Positions 35,113 through 46,759 of a DNA stretch of 64,000 nucleotides are shown here, one piece after another. The position numbers and the translations under genes were made by a program. Source of the stretch: Begonia masoniana (Eukaryota > Streptophyta > Magnoliopsida > Cucurbitales > Begoniaceae); the NCBI GenBank assembly GCA_022432975.1, contig CM039502.1:16439453-16503452 (forward strand), given 5' to 3'. Position 1 is the stretch's first letter; each line of letters opens with the position of its first letter. The notes beneath the pieces are model-generated. The model did not search any database. It saw nothing but the letters and a program-made list of their open reading frames with translations, and was not told where the DNA came from.

Positions 35113-35322
35113 CTATTACTCGCCCTCGAGTGATGCAAAATAAAATCAAAATTAAAGAATTCTCAAGGTAACATTAATGAATTTCATGCAATTTTCAGGA
35201 TATTTCGAAACTTGTAATCTTAAAAAAAAATTCCGCTATCACAATTATAAGTAATTAACATAGAGTTATTCCCAATAAAATAAATTTTCAAAGTGTGTGT
35301 GCTGAAACTCCTCTTCAACCTA

Positions 35323-36328
35323 TGTTGAGCTCCGACCTGCAAATAGGACTCAAGAACTCGAAGAAGACCGTTAGTTCCCAGGTGACACAAAACTGACAAA
35401 TCCGAGAAGAAATAATGAAAACGAAATATCAAACGTGCTCATAATTTAACAAAATTTTAGGTGAGTCTTGTGAAGTGAGTGAGATGTGTGCTGGTGAAAA
35501 ACGTGGTCTAGATTCATCGAGATGAAGGATTTATGGACTATTTTCTGAGAATCGGCCAATGAGTGCTTCAATGGAGCTTTTGGCAAGAGTTTTCTTCCAA
35601 GGAAGAGAACTCAATTCAAGGAATCGGTTCAGCCACTTCTTGCTGCTTTTCACTCTCAAAAGAATAAAGAAGAAGATGGCAAATCCGTTCTTACAAGCTA
35701 CCAAGCTTGAAGATCGGTTCGGGGGCACAACCACTCGGTTGTTGTCAACTGAGCTTACCTTGGAAACTCCTTGCTCCAAGCTTCTTCTATTGAGAGAGAA
35801 ATTCGTGGGTGCTCATAAAAAATCAGCCAAAAAAGTTACAAACACCAATGCCATGAATTATAGACCTAATGGTGGGCTTGGGATTGGGCTTGGGCTTGGA
35901 GGGGGATGATGGACCATCATTTGAGCTTGAGCCATGTCTTCACTTCAATGGGCCAAAGCATAAACCAAGCCACCAACTAATCCTAATATTCATCTAATCC
36001 TAACATTCATAGAATCCTAACATTCATCTAATAAAGTTTAAACAAGAAGGCCAACGTTTGCCAATAAGTTCGAAATTTAAAAAAAAACTACAAATATCAA
36101 AGCTCGGGAAGACAAATTCCCATGTGAGCATTAATGTGCTTCTTTAGTTTTTCCACATGATGAGATGCTTTGGTTGGTCAACGTCTCCAGCTTTAATCTC
36201 CCACTTCAAGTCGTCCATGGTGTCCTCCAAGTCGTCACACAAACCATGACCTGCAAAAGAGACAAGTGTGTTAGTTAAATTTGTGGACTCGGGTCTGAGA
36301 TCGTGTAATGGGCCTATGGGGCACAACA
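35323..36328 (-). mobile_element. Solo LTR of the element C family
   Basis: Length is 1006 bp, with ends TGTTGAGCTCC and GCACAACA and the target duplication ACCTA at 35318-35322 and 36329-36333. It aligns along its length with the LTR of element C at 60350-61341. It includes a GGGCTT-type short tandem near 35873-35905. Confidence 0.88.
36144..36328 (-). pseudogene. LTR-encoded tail of a CRM-like pol frame
   Basis: Within the solo LTR the minus strand keeps an open frame ending DVDQPKHLIMWKN and a stop at 36144. It matches the last 61 residues of the pol frame of element C, which are likewise encoded in its LTR. A splice acceptor-like CTCTTTTGCAG with an upstream CTAAC branch-like motif precedes the conserved part. 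Confidence 0.6.
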
Positions 36329-36333
36329 ACCTA

Positions 36334-37014
36334 CTAAGTTCAATCATCAAAACTAAAGTTCATAGTTAATATTAGATTGCTAACTCTTCAATGTTTTTTC
36401 TCAGTTAATTAGATTTCAAAGGTTCTCTTTTTGTTTTGTTTTTCAGTTTTTTTTAATAAATAATAAGTAAGGGGAATATATTTTTGTATTGATTTTCTCT
36501 TATAAGTCACACTACTTTTTTACGCGATTGACAACATTGGTCATCAAGGCCTCTGGTTACTCAGTAGTGTCACCTAAAGATACATATTCGTATAGAATTA
36601 TAGAGGAATATAGTCAATATTATTGCAACGGAGTTCCTCTTAAAGTTCATCTAATTAAATTTCATCGAGTATCTAAAAGGTTCACTCGAGATTGAAAGTA
36701 AATTAAGAAATTGCAATTATTCTGTTTTTCAATTCTTTTTTTTTCTATAACCCACAAACTTATTATTTATTATGTTATTAATTATTATTATTATTTTTTA
36801 AAGAACTTTCTATCTCTAATTTTCTTCGGTCAATATTAAATCGTTCTCATCTAAATAAAACTATGAAATCTAATTAGGATAATCTCCCTAAGCAACTAAA
36901 AAGGAGTTTGTACGTTATGAAGGAAATTTATACTAAAGGGAATAATTCTTAGTTAAATGCTATTAATGTATGATAATGAAATATTTCGACAGAATTACAA
37001 AGTTAGGAAAATTA

Positions 37015-37016
<2 letters not shown>
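36334..37016. other. Body fragment of decayed Athila-like element
   Basis: AT-rich sequence between the solo LTR and the microsatellite. A phrase around 36535-36585 (GGTCATCAAGGCC, TTACTCAGTAGTGTCACC) looks like retroelement body sequence, but no domain is readable. Confidence 0.4.

Positions 37017-37104
<88 letters not shown>
37017..37104. repeat. (ATT)n microsatellite
   Basis: About 29 units of ATT. The poly-Leu and poly-Tyr frames across it are not genes. Confidence 0.95.
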
Positions 37105-37891
37105 CAGATTACAATACTTTTCCATTACTATTTTCTACCTAATCCTAGTACATCCCTACCCCAAACTCAAACTCGACAGTGTCTCCACTATCGAACAAAA
37201 TAGAGTTCAAAATTCAAACAAAACAAAGCAAAACTAAGGGGTACGTTGTAACACCCGGCATTTTAGCCATGTAATTATTCCTTGAACTATTAAATGAGAT
37301 ATACATATATTGGCCATTAATGAAGTGCGTATTTCATTGGAGTTTTGTGATACCCCAAGTGGATGTCTAGAGAAAACGGACCGGTGAATTTAACTAATAA
37401 TTCAATTGAAAAACCAAACTAAAAATCAACCAAAACATAACACCTTGGTTAAAAACCAATGGGAGGGAAAATTAGGTAAACCAATTAAGGTTGGTGGGAG
37501 GAAGCCAATGGTTGAGTGACACTTGGTAACTTGTTGAAGAAGCCATGTTCTTTTCTCTTCCCTCCTACGTGAAACCCTCATTTCTCATCTGCTTCCTTCC
37601 ACTCCCCCTCTGTTTTCTCTCTTCCAGGTGATTGCAACCTTTCCAAGAACTTCCTTTCCTCCGTTTTCTCTAGTTAAGGTAAACATCTGCTAAAGCTAAC
37701 GAGTTTGAATGAGTTAAAGTGTGAGTTTTGTTGGAGTTTGAGGTTACGATAATTTGGAGTGAACTCACTGTTTTTACATGAAAACACATTGGTTTGTTTT
37801 TTAAAGATTTGAATGGAGTTTGAAGCTTATTCTACTAGGATATTAGTTAGCATTTGCAGCTTGTTAATTTCCCTTTTCGTGCACGTCATAG

Positions 37892-37945
37892 GTTCGTGCA
37901 TCACCGTGGTTTCACGTGCAAAGTTTGCTGCTTTTCGGACAACAG
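37892..37945 (+). other. Predicted middle mini-exon in solo LTR
   Basis: 54 nt between acceptor-like CGTCATAG and donor AACAG/GTAAG. In phase 1 it is open. The paired last exon would be 38434-38504 (acceptor ATTCATAG), reading GELPDVGTEPVNEDF, then an acidic run and TAG. The peptide differs from A and B, but phase, order and length divisible by three agree. Confidence 0.4.
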
Positions 37946-38954
37946 GTAAGTTCATATCCGTAGGTTGGCCCTTAAGACCCTACATCACGGAGACTCTAGG
38001 TTTTACTTCTGTCGGGAGGTTTCGGGTAGAGAAAGTTAGAGTTAAGTTCTGAGTTATCTGTGTCTCTCATTATATTCTGTTGTATTATTTCTGTTGCCTG
38101 CTGTTTCATGTTTAAGCACTATGAAAGTTCATGCATACACGTTTTTCCCGAAAGCTCATGCAAAAATGTCTTCTGCACACGTTTTGAAGTTAAGAAAGAT
38201 AAAATCTGACTGAAATGTATTGGTTAAGTGCGGGACGGGGACTGGCCTACTGTTTCTGTTCTGTAAATCTGTTATGTGCCTATCGTGCACTTGCCAGTTC
38301 CCCTATAAGCCCCACTTATACCCCTCTGCCAGTGAAACGTAATGTACTGTACTGTCACCGTATTCTGAAAGTTCATGCATAGCATATACATCACTGCATT
38401 TTTATATGTTCTTACTGAGTTTTAGATTCATAGGTGAACTCCCTGATGTAGGTACTGAACCCGTGAATGAGGACTTTGTGCCTCAAGATGATGATTTGAT
38501 ATAGTTGGCGGATTGAGCTCATGGGGTTTGGTTGTGGCAGCTAGACATATTCCTGACCAGAGAGAAAAAGGTTTTAAAGTTTTGTGTTATGTTTTAAAAA
38601 CTTCTGTTATGGCGAATTCTGGAAATGCATGTCAAGTTCTGTACTGTTTCTGAGATTTTAAAACGATGTATGGCATCTGCACTGATGTTTAAAACCTCTG
38701 TATTTGACAGTTGAGTTTCTGTTCTGAAGTATTCTGGAATTGATTAGAGTATTTTCTCTTTTAGGGTGTGCATGGATTATCTCTGATTTTAGAGCCATCC
38801 ATTCAATCTGCTTTCCTTAAATTTCTGTCGTGTTTTCCTGATTTGTCCAAAATCATATTTGAATCGTTTTGTGAAATTTGAAGCTTTCATACTTTCTGTC
38901 TTCACGACTTCTGTTTTTATGTAATCCTGTTAAAAGTTGTCAACTTTGTCTTTA

Positions 38955-39175
38955 AACTCTACATCCACCGGTGAACTCATTTCTGTCTTATTCACATCCA
39001 CCGCTGCCACTGTTCACTTTTGTCTTATTCACATCCACCGTTCTCCTTTATTTATTCACATCTACCGTTCTCTTTTATTTATTCACATCCACCGCTGCCA
39101 CTGTCCACTTCTGTCTTATCACATCCACCGCTGCCACTGTTCACTTTTGTCTTATTCACATCCACCGCTAGTCTA
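38955..39175. repeat. CACATCCACCG direct repeats
   Basis: ACATCCACCG or a one-base variant occurs about seven times with spacings near 30-40 bp, separated by CTGCCACTGTTCAC or TTCTCCTTTATTTATT. ACATCCACCG is the complement of CGGTGGATGT, the core of the 43-bp satellite in element A. Confidence 0.75.
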
Positions 39176-39699
39176 TATTGCCCGCCAAGTTTACTTACAT
39201 TTTCTACCTACGTCTTCCGCCCCATTTTATTTACTCCTTTGGCCATAGATCACCCGATTCCGGTATTCACTGTAGCCTTTCTTTCAATATGTTTTTCAAT
39301 TTATATTTCTCAATTATTTTCACTGCATGTATTTTATCACATCATTCTCTGCATGCCCATCGTCCACCCAGCCTTTTATTTAAACGTTCAAAGTGTTCTG
39401 TCTCCCTGTTTTCTTCAGTCTTTTATTTCTGTGGTTCAAAAATTAATATGTCTTCTGATTCTGTTCCAAGTGTTCTGATTCCCTTCTATTGTTTATTCTG
39501 CAGTTCGGTTTTGACTGTTTTTTCTGTTTTGTTTTCGACTCCAGAGAACGCTCCCTCTCTCTCTCTCTGAAAAGTTTTAAGAGTATGTTGTTTAAAGGTT
39601 TATTCTGTTTAAAGTTCAAAAAAAATATAGTCCCCATTTTGAATGTCCCGGAGTGATGGCTTCTCGGACCCCGATCGGGTTGGGGGCTATCACATACGT

Positions 39700-40099
39700 A
39701 CTTCCCTAGAATCTCATTTGTCGTTCCATTAGATGCAAGGTTTCGTGTTGCTGTGCCAATTTATTTTGCAGAAACAGCAAGCCTTCCATAATTTGTTGTT
39801 GAAAAATGATGCTCTCGGCTGATGCTACAGCTCCACTTGCAGCATTTGGATTGTGTGATGGCTTTCTTTTCGGTGCTTCCTCTTCATCAGCTTCTTCTTC
39901 CCCTGATTTGTGTAGACCTGAGTTTTTTTTTTAATTGCTACAGCAAACATTGCAGTATCAACATTATTATTTTTAGCAAAAACTAAAAAATAAACAAAAA
40001 CCAACACAAAATGATATCAAAAATTGGGTTGCCTCCCAATAAGCGCTTGATGTTTTAAGTGCTCAGCCTGACTTCCTCATGCTTCACGTTTCTATGCTT
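39700..40099 (-). other. Body fragment of decayed Athila-like element
   Basis: This continues the body after the solo LTR at 39694. It contains TTGGGTTGCCTCCCAATAAGC near 40024, matching in kind the GGGTTACCTCCCACCAAGTGC phrase of the Athila-like array (about 8258). No frame of useful length. Confidence 0.45.
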
Positions 40100-40285
40100 T
40101 GTGGTCATTGCTTTGTGGATGATATGTTATGGTCACTTTATGTTTGAGGTGAGAGAGCAGCTGTTTAAGCTCCAGTGTTGGTGCGTCTTCAACATATAGC
40201 TTCAAGACTTCTGGGTTATCTTTCGTTCGAACTAATGCCTCAAACTGTTTCCCGTGGCTCCTAGAAAATTGCTTCGTGTCTTTCA
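40100..40285 (-). pseudogene. Athila-type pol linker relic
   Basis: On the minus strand a short frame contains APTLELKQLLSHLK, close to the Leu-Glu-Leu-Lys-x-Leu-x-x-His-Leu block that precedes RT in Athila/Tat elements. The flanks are not recognisable. It is cut at 40285 by the start of element A. Confidence 0.45.
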
Positions 40286-40590
40286 TTTCCATACTTTCTC
40301 TCTCGGAATTCAGCTCAAGCTCAGCAGAACTCTCCAGGCGATTCCCTCTCCGATTTTTTGCCCCAAACTAGGTGAGTCTACTTCGATTTTGAGTTACATT
40401 GTAACTAGTGATGGTAGAGAGGATTATAGATGTGAGCTTTGGTGAATGCTTTAGGTGGGAGTTAGTTTCGGTTTTGTGGTGAATCGGGAATGCACCATGT
40501 ATAGAGCTCCCAAACTAGATTCCTTAGATTTCTGAATAGATTAGAATGAGGTTTAGTAAAAATCTAATTGATATTCTGTTTATGACTTAG

Positions 40591-40641
40591 GTGAGCAAAA
40601 CTTCCGAAGTAGTTCGAAACCGAGCATTTCCAGGAAGCCAA
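40591..40641 (+). other. Predicted middle mini-exon in element A LTR
   Basis: 51 nt between acceptor TATGACTTAG and donor GTAAGT, preceded by a donor CTAG/GTGAGT at 40372. In phase 1 it starts Glu-Gln, as in element B and the solo LTR. The 3' LTR copy is 47223-47273. The first donor has been deleted from the 3' LTR. Confidence 0.45.
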
Positions 40642-41030
40642 GTAAGTAGAGTATGTGTGTGCCTTCGGGCCTACATCACAAAACAGTAGGTTTATGCATG
40701 TTATGCATGTTTTCAGTTTGTCATGTATCATGTTTTAAAAGTATACGAAAATGAATTTAAATGTATGATGGCATGGTGAGGATTGAACCGATTGAAACAG
40801 ATCAGTTATTAAGGGAACTAATCCGCCCCTTAATCAAGAGAGAGGATGTATGACTTTGGGAGGAGTGATCCAACTTCCAATTTCACAGGGGGATCAGAGC
40901 AGAAACGAATGCATTTGCAACTGAGATGTGAAAGTAGAAACTGCATGTCTAGGATTTATGTTTCAGCATTTCATTTTATTATTGCTTTACTTACTTAGCA
41001 TTAGGCTAATAGATGAGTTTTGTGATGTAG

Positions 41031-41077
41031 GTGCTGAGGTTTCAACAGGTGAATTCTCTGAGTTTACTGAGGAATAG
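41031..41077 (+). other. Predicted last mini-exon in element A LTR
   Basis: 47 nt after acceptor GTGATGTAG, reading (phase 1) AEVSTGEFSEFTEE then TAG. The length equals that of element B and the 22906-25683 solo LTR. In the 3' LTR (from 47663) the acceptor AG has become AA and the stop is lost. Confidence 0.45.
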
Positions 41078-41393
41078 GTGAAGTTGGTGGAGCACTTTTA
41101 TGCCACGGTTCGGTACTCTGATGAGGCGGTTTAACTATTGTCTGTATGTGGAGTCTAACTTTTCAGACGTTCTGGCGAGGAGTGCAAAGGGTTTTGATGA
41201 TAGTAATAGTTGAAGGTTTTAGAATGTTTTGAGTTTTTCCTGATATGAAGACCTGATTTGGTTTTGTTATGGATTGCTAATTTAGGATTTTTATTGGATA
41301 AAGATACAATGTTGGTTTCAAATTGTCATTTGACGGAATTCAGAAGTTTCTTTGGGTCAGATTGTCTTGAATGTTTTCAGTAAAATTTGCAAG

Positions 41394-41617
41394 TATTTTG
41401 TCTATCGGTGGATGTAGTCCACCGGTGGATGTCAAGTATTTTGTCTATCGGTGGATGTAGTCCACCGGTGGATGTCAAGTATTTTGTCTATCGGTGGATG
41501 TCAAGTATTTTTGTCTATCTGTGGATGTAGTCCACCGGTGGATATCAAGTGTTTTGTCCACCGGTGGATGTCAAGTATTTTGTCTATCGGTGGTGTAGTC
41601 CACCGGTGGATGTCAAG
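41394..41617. repeat. Short 43-bp satellite array (about five units)
   Basis: Two complete 43-bp units (41394-41436, 41437-41479), then shortened or altered units, all around CGGTGGATGTAGTCCACCGG. It is the counterpart of the large array at 57259-59817. Confidence 0.9.
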
Positions 41618-42112
41618 TATTTTTATCGTTTTGTGACCGGTAGATATGAGAAGAAAATTTGTCGTTTTGTGATCGGTAGATGCGAGTAGAGAGTTTTGTC
41701 GTTTTGTGATCGGTAGATGAGAGTAGCCGAGACGTCGTCGGCGGATGTGAGAGGAAGATGCGTGAAAATCGATGCATCGTTCGGCTGACGTGTGTGTTGG
41801 ACGATAGAAGCAGAAGATGTCTTATGTTTCTACCTCTTCCGCTGGTACTGTTTAGCGGTGGATATCGTTTGTATCCACTCCCACCGCTGGTAACGTTCAG
41901 CGGTAGATGTGCTTTGAATTTCTTTCTCTCAGTCAAACGTTTTAATATATTGTCTATTTTATAAATGTTACTTAGACGAAAAGTTTTCCGTTACAAGTTT
42001 TGAAGATTTAAAGATTTAATTTTATCGTCGAGTGAAATTTTTTGAAAATTTCTTAGTCTTGTTCTATGACATGAGTAGCGAACCGGTTCTGAAAACTCGG
42101 GGCATTACAGTA

Positions 42113-42124
42113 TGGTATCAGAGA
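42113..42124 (+). other. Primer binding site, tRNA-iMet type (element A)
   Basis: TGGTATCAGAGA three bases after the LTR end, one mismatch from the plant initiator tRNA-Met complement. Confidence 0.85.
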
Positions 42125-42264
42125 CATTCAGTTAAACCGTTCAAAAGATTACTCATCAGTGCCAATCGTTGCATGGAAGTACTTCAACAACTGTAAGTGT
42201 TTATGTTAACCTTAGCTATTAGATATTTATGAGAGCAATTAACCTTGTCCAGGAATATAGCAAA

Positions 42265-43800
42265 ATGGCTAGACGACCAGGAAGACCAAGGGTACCGAGG
42301 GAGGTGCCAAATTTGAGAAGTGAAGAAGATCTTAGCGTAATTAGGCAACTGACCGATCTGGTGCGTCAGCAAACAGACTTAGTGCGTTAGCAGTCCGATC
42401 AGTTAGGAGTGCTGTTGAACCGAGAAGTACAAGGAAGTGCCAACTTGAGTTCTAGCAATGAACATTATGGAGATAGATTCAGGAGGCTACGACCACCCAC
42501 GTTTGATGGACAGTCATCTGATCTGGTTATTGCTGAAGGATGGCTTAGGAAGATCGAGAGTATGTTTAGATGTGCCAACATTAGAGAAGGAGACAAGGTC
42601 ACGTTGGCAACATTTCATTTGGCTGGTGATGCTCAACTTTGGTGGGAAACAATAGAGATCATCACTGATGTTTTGGCGATGCCTTGGTCACAATTCAAGG
42701 ACATTTTATGTGAGAAGTATTTTAACAGCACTGTCCAAACCGCAAAGAAGTTGGAGTTTCTGAACTTGAAGCAGACATGGTCTGTGGCTGAGTACAGTAG
42801 GCAATTCGAGTCACTGTCTAGGTTTGCTGGACATTTTGCTCACAAGGACGAGGATAAGGTGTTCAAATTTGTGCATGGGCTGAAGCCAGAAATTTACAGA
42901 GAAGTTAAATTTTGTGGTATTAAAGGTTTGACATTCAGCGAAGTTGTGTCCACAGCTTTGGAAGTGGAAGAAGCTGAAAGAATGTGTGCTGGACCAAAGG
43001 AGGTCCCACAAAAGTTTATCCAGCCACACCAATAGAGAGGAATGAAGAGGCCTAGTGAAGGCCAGAATAGCCAAGAAACAGGAAGGAAAATACAAAATAC
43101 CAGGAAATTTCCCCAGTGTCCTAAGTGTTTGAAGAACCACCCGGGCGAGTGTAGATTGAACTTTGGAAAGTGTTTCAACTGTGAGGAGGTTGGACACACG
43201 TTCAAAGAATGCCCGAAGCCTAGAATCACCAGATGCTACAATTGTAACAAAGTCAGCCATATTAGCAGAGATTGCCCAGCTCTTAAGAGTGGCCCTGATA
43301 AAATTAAACCAAGGATATTCTCCATGATGGAGTCGGGTGAAGAACAGCCCGCTGTAGTGTCAGGTACAATATTGATCAACTCTATACCTGCTTTTACTTT
43401 AATAGATTCCGGTGCAACGCATTCATTTATAGCATCTGCATTTGCTATTAAGTTAGATGTACAACCTAATGTCACGTTACCCTCTGGTGAATACATGCAC
43501 TCTAGCCGAGTGATGCTTAATAGTATTGTGTTAGTAGGAAACAAGGATTTACCTGCTGATCTCATTATTATGGATATAATGGAATTTGATGTAATCCTAA
43601 GGATGGATTGGTTGTTCAAGCATTACGCCACAATTGATTACAGGACTGGAGTAGTTAGTTTTCAACTTCCTAATGGTTTGAAACATACCTTTCAAGCCTT
43701 GAAGAAGAGTAAGGAAATGTCTGTGATGACTTCTATCAACACTAGACCTTCTCCATGTGGAGAGTATTTGTGCTTATTAGCTAGTGTTTTAGACACATAA
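42265..43800 (+). pseudogene. gag-PR: Element A gag and protease, three stop codons
   Basis: The ATG at 42265 opens a frame interrupted by TAG at 42388 and 43033 and TAA at 43798; the first two fit C-to-T changes of CAG. The capsid block (about 42470-42970) has the Trp-Trp-Glu and Tyr-Phe-Asn motifs of retrotransposon gag. Three Cys/His clusters follow at about 43108-43280, two of them full Cys-x2-Cys-x4-His-x4-Cys knuckles (CFNCEEVGHTFKEC and CYNCNKVSHISRDC). Protease with Asp-Ser-Gly-Ala-Thr-His lies near 43405, and the Gly-Met-Asp-Trp-Leu-like block near 43600 reads RMDWL. Domain lengths are normal. The frame continues into pol without a shift. Confidence 0.85.
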
Positions 43801-46721
43801 CTTGTATGAAAGGCAGGCCCTCAAAATGTCTTAGTTGTCCAAGACTTTCAAGAAGTATTTTTAGATGACCTTCCTGGCTTACCGCCAGATAGAAAAATTA
43901 AATTTGTTGTAGATGTTTACCCCGGCACCGAGCCTATGTCCAAAAATCCATATAGATTAGCACCAACAGAACTTAAAGAATTAAAGAAACAGTTGGAGGA
44001 TCTATTGGAGAAAGGGTTCATACTCCCTATCTTTTTACCATGGGGTGCGCCTGTCCTTTTTGTCAAGAAGAAGGATGGATCAATGCGGATGTGCATCGAT
44101 TATCGGGAATTAAATAAGTTAACTATCAAGAACAAATATCCATTGCCAAGGATTGATGATTTATTTGACAAGCTTAATGGTGCGCAAGTTTTCTCTAAGA
44201 TTGACCTAAGGTCAGGTTACTATCAACTAAAAGTTAAATCTAAAGATATCCCAAAGACTGTTTTTCGCACAATGTATGGACATTATGAGTTTTTGGTCAT
44301 GTCCTTTGGATTAACGAATGCACCAGCAGCCTTCATGAACCTAATGAATAAAGTGTTTCATGAGTATTTAGATAAATCTGTCATTGTATTTATTGATGAT
44401 ATCTTAATCTACTCCCGTACCAAGGATGAGCATGCAAGGCATTTGAGTTTGGTGTTAGGAGAACTAAGACAGCACCAACTTTATGCTAAGTTTTTCAAAT
44501 GTGAGTTTTGGTTGGACAGAGTTCACTTTCTTGGTCATGTGATCTCTGGAGATGGAATATTTGTCGATCCAGCCAAGGTTCAAACAGTCAAGGAGTGGTC
44601 CCAACCGAAGAGTGCTGCAGATATTCAGAGTTTCCTTGGATTAGCAGGATATTACAGAAAATTTATTGAAGGATTCTCAAAGATTGCAACACCCCTCACT
44701 CGGTTAACAAGGAAAAATATCAAGTATGCTTGGACAGAGGATTGTGAATCCAGTTTCGAGACCTTGAAAAAGAAATTGACTAATGCCCCTATATTGATAC
44801 TACCCGATGAGAATGGAAAGTTTAGCATTTATTGTGATGCTTCCAAGATTGGCCTTGGTTGTATTTTGATACAAGATGGGAAAGTGATAGCTTATGTCTC
44901 TAGACAGTATAAAATACATGAGAAGAATTACCCCACACACGACTTAGAATTAGCCGTAGTGGTTTTTGCACTTAAGATTTGGAGGCATTACCTTATGGAC
45001 AACCTTGTGAGATATTTTCAGACCATAAAAGTCTGGAGTATATTTTCACACAGAAAGAGCTAAACATGAGACAACGTCAGTGGTTGGAGTTTGTCAAAGA
45101 TTATGATTTTGAGATTAAATACCACCCCGGCAAGGCGAATGTTGTGGCTGATGCATTGAGTAGAGTGACGACTTCAGCCTCAACCTTGATTCTTGACATG
45201 CCGTTAGCCTTAGAGTCAGAATTTCAAAGATTTAACTTAGAAGCTGTGTCCAGTGTGTCAACCATGCTTTCAGCCATGTCTTTGAAGCCTACACTTTTGG
45301 ACAGAATAAAGGAAGCTCAGACAAATGGTGTAAAGTGCAACAAGTACAAATTAAGCATGGAGACTACTGGTAAATCGGATTTCAACTATTTTGATGATGG
45401 AGTCCTTAAGTTTAGGAATAGATGGTTTGTTCCTGCCATTATAGAACTTCGGAATGAGATTCTTTCGGAGGCACATTCTTCTAGACTCTCCGTCCATCCT
45501 GGAAGTACAAAAATGTATAGAGACCTTAAACAACTCTATTGGTGGCCAAATATGAAAAGAAGTGTGGCAGAGTACGTAGGATTGTGTTTAGTTTGTCAAC
45601 AAGTTAAAGTTGAACATCAGAGACCTACAGGAATGTTACAACCCTTACCAGTTTCCGAATGGAAATGGGAGCAAATAATGATCGACTTTGTGGTGGGATT
45701 GCCTAGAACAACTAGGGGATATGATGCAATTTGGGTGATAGTTGACCGTCTAACCAAATCTGCCCATTTTCTACCCATAAAGATGACTTACTCGATGGAT
45801 CAGCTCGCTGAGTTGTATGTGCATGAGGTTGTTAGATTGCATGGAGTTCCTAGTACCATAGTTTCAGACCGAGATTCTAGATTTACATCTAAATTTTGGA
45901 AGAGTTTGCACACTACTATGGGTACGCAGCTCAACTTTAGCACAGCTTTTCACCTTCAAACAGATGGACAATCTGAAAGAACCATCCAAACGTTAGAAGA
46001 TATGCTTCGTGCATGCACATTGGATTTTCAGGGTTCTTGGAGTAAGTACTTATCATTGGTGGAGTTTTCTTATAATAACAGTTTTCAGGCAACAATTGGA
46101 ATGACACCTTATGAGGCATTGTATGGACGAAAATGTAGATCTCCTCTGTACTGGGATGAGGTTGGAGAATCACGAATGATTGGTCCTGACATTGTGCAAC
46201 AAACAGTTGAGAAGATTGCTCTCATCCGACAGAGAATCTTGACAGCTCAGAGCCGACAGAAAATTTATGCTGACTGCAGACGTAGAGAATTGGAATTCGA
46301 AGTAGGTGATGAAGTTTTTCTTAAGGTATCACCATTCAAAGGAGTTATGAGATTTGAGAAAAGAGGCAAGTTGAATCCCAGATTTATTGGACATTTTTCA
46401 ATCTTGAAAAGGATTGGGAAAACAGCATATCAGTTAGAGTTACCAACCTCTATGGAAGGAATCCACAATGTGTTCCATGTTTCTATGCTGAAGAAGTGTA
46501 TGCGGGATCCAACTCAGATTGTGGAACCGCAGAATATTGAAGTTCATCCTACTCTTACTTATGAGGAGAAACCAGTAAGGATCCTAGACTATGCTGTGAA
46601 GGTGTTGCGTAACAAAGAAGTTCCACTGGTAAAAATCTTATGGCATAACCAGAACATAGAGGAGACAACCTGGGAACGCCAGCAGGATATGATGGACCAA
46701 TATCCAGAATTATTCAGGTAA
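43801..46721 (+). pseudogene. pol: Element A pol: RT, RNase H, integrase, chromodomain-like end
   Basis: RT spans about 43936-44480, with [12 protein letters not shown] near 44090 and catalytic Phe-Ile-Asp-Asp near 44390. RNase H has Tyr-Cys-Asp-Ala-Ser near 44830. One base is missing near 44993, shifting the frame, and the remainder is open to 46721. Integrase shows the His-His-Cys-Cys finger (about 45475-45600), the Asp-Asp-Glu triad (Asp in MIDF near 45680, Asp in SDRD near 45868, Glu in QSERT near 45973) and FHVSMLKKC near 46475. The last about 50 residues ([18 protein letters not shown] to PELF) are the chromodomain-like tail of Tekay/Del elements. Stops lie just after 43798. It is near-complete but not translatable as one product. 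Confidence 0.88.
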
Positions 46722-46741
46722 TGAATTTTGAGGATAAAATT

Positions 46742-46759
46742 CTTTTAAGGAGGGTAGAT
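46742..46759 (+). other. Polypurine tract of element A
   Basis: AAGGAGGGTAGA directly before the LTR start TGTAACACCCG at 46760. Confidence 0.8.

Larger units (their letters stand above)
37247..39694 (+). mobile_element. Solo LTR, TGTAACAC type
   Basis: Length is 2448 bp, starting TGTAACACCCGG and ending GCTATCACA, with target duplication TACGT at 37242-37246 and 39695-39699. No internal region. Layout matches the Tekay-like LTRs of A and B: gene-like leader, candidate middle exon with donor AACAG/GTAAG, a CCTACATCAC phrase, and a last exon after ATTCATAG. A direct-repeat zone lies near 38955-39175. Confidence 0.9.
33836..40285 (-). mobile_element. Decayed Athila-like element, broken by three insertions
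   Basis: The anchor is the junction at 35094: LTR end GAGTTATCA followed by AATACCCCCAAACTTGAAC, closely matching the LTR end and polypurine tract of the Athila-like array at 4979. The LTR portion lies to the left (about 33836-35094) and holds a foldback MITE. The body runs right, cut by solo LTRs at 35323-36328 and 37247-39694, and is truncated where element A begins. Other Athila-like marks are GTTGCCTCCCAATAAGCGC near 40027 and the pol-linker relic at 40100-40285. Exact outer limits are not visible. Confidence 0.5.
40286..42109 (+). repeat. 5' LTR of element A (5'-truncated)
   Basis: It starts at TTTCCATAC, equivalent to 46951 in the 3' LTR, and ends GGCATTACA. It holds a short version of the 43-bp satellite, a downstream threefold tandem around GTTTTGTGACCGGTAGATG (41625-41725) and the candidate mini-exons. 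Confidence 0.88.

Noticed and set aside
36957..37203. Poly-Leu and poly-Tyr frames
   Set aside because: They are translations of an (ATT)n microsatellite.
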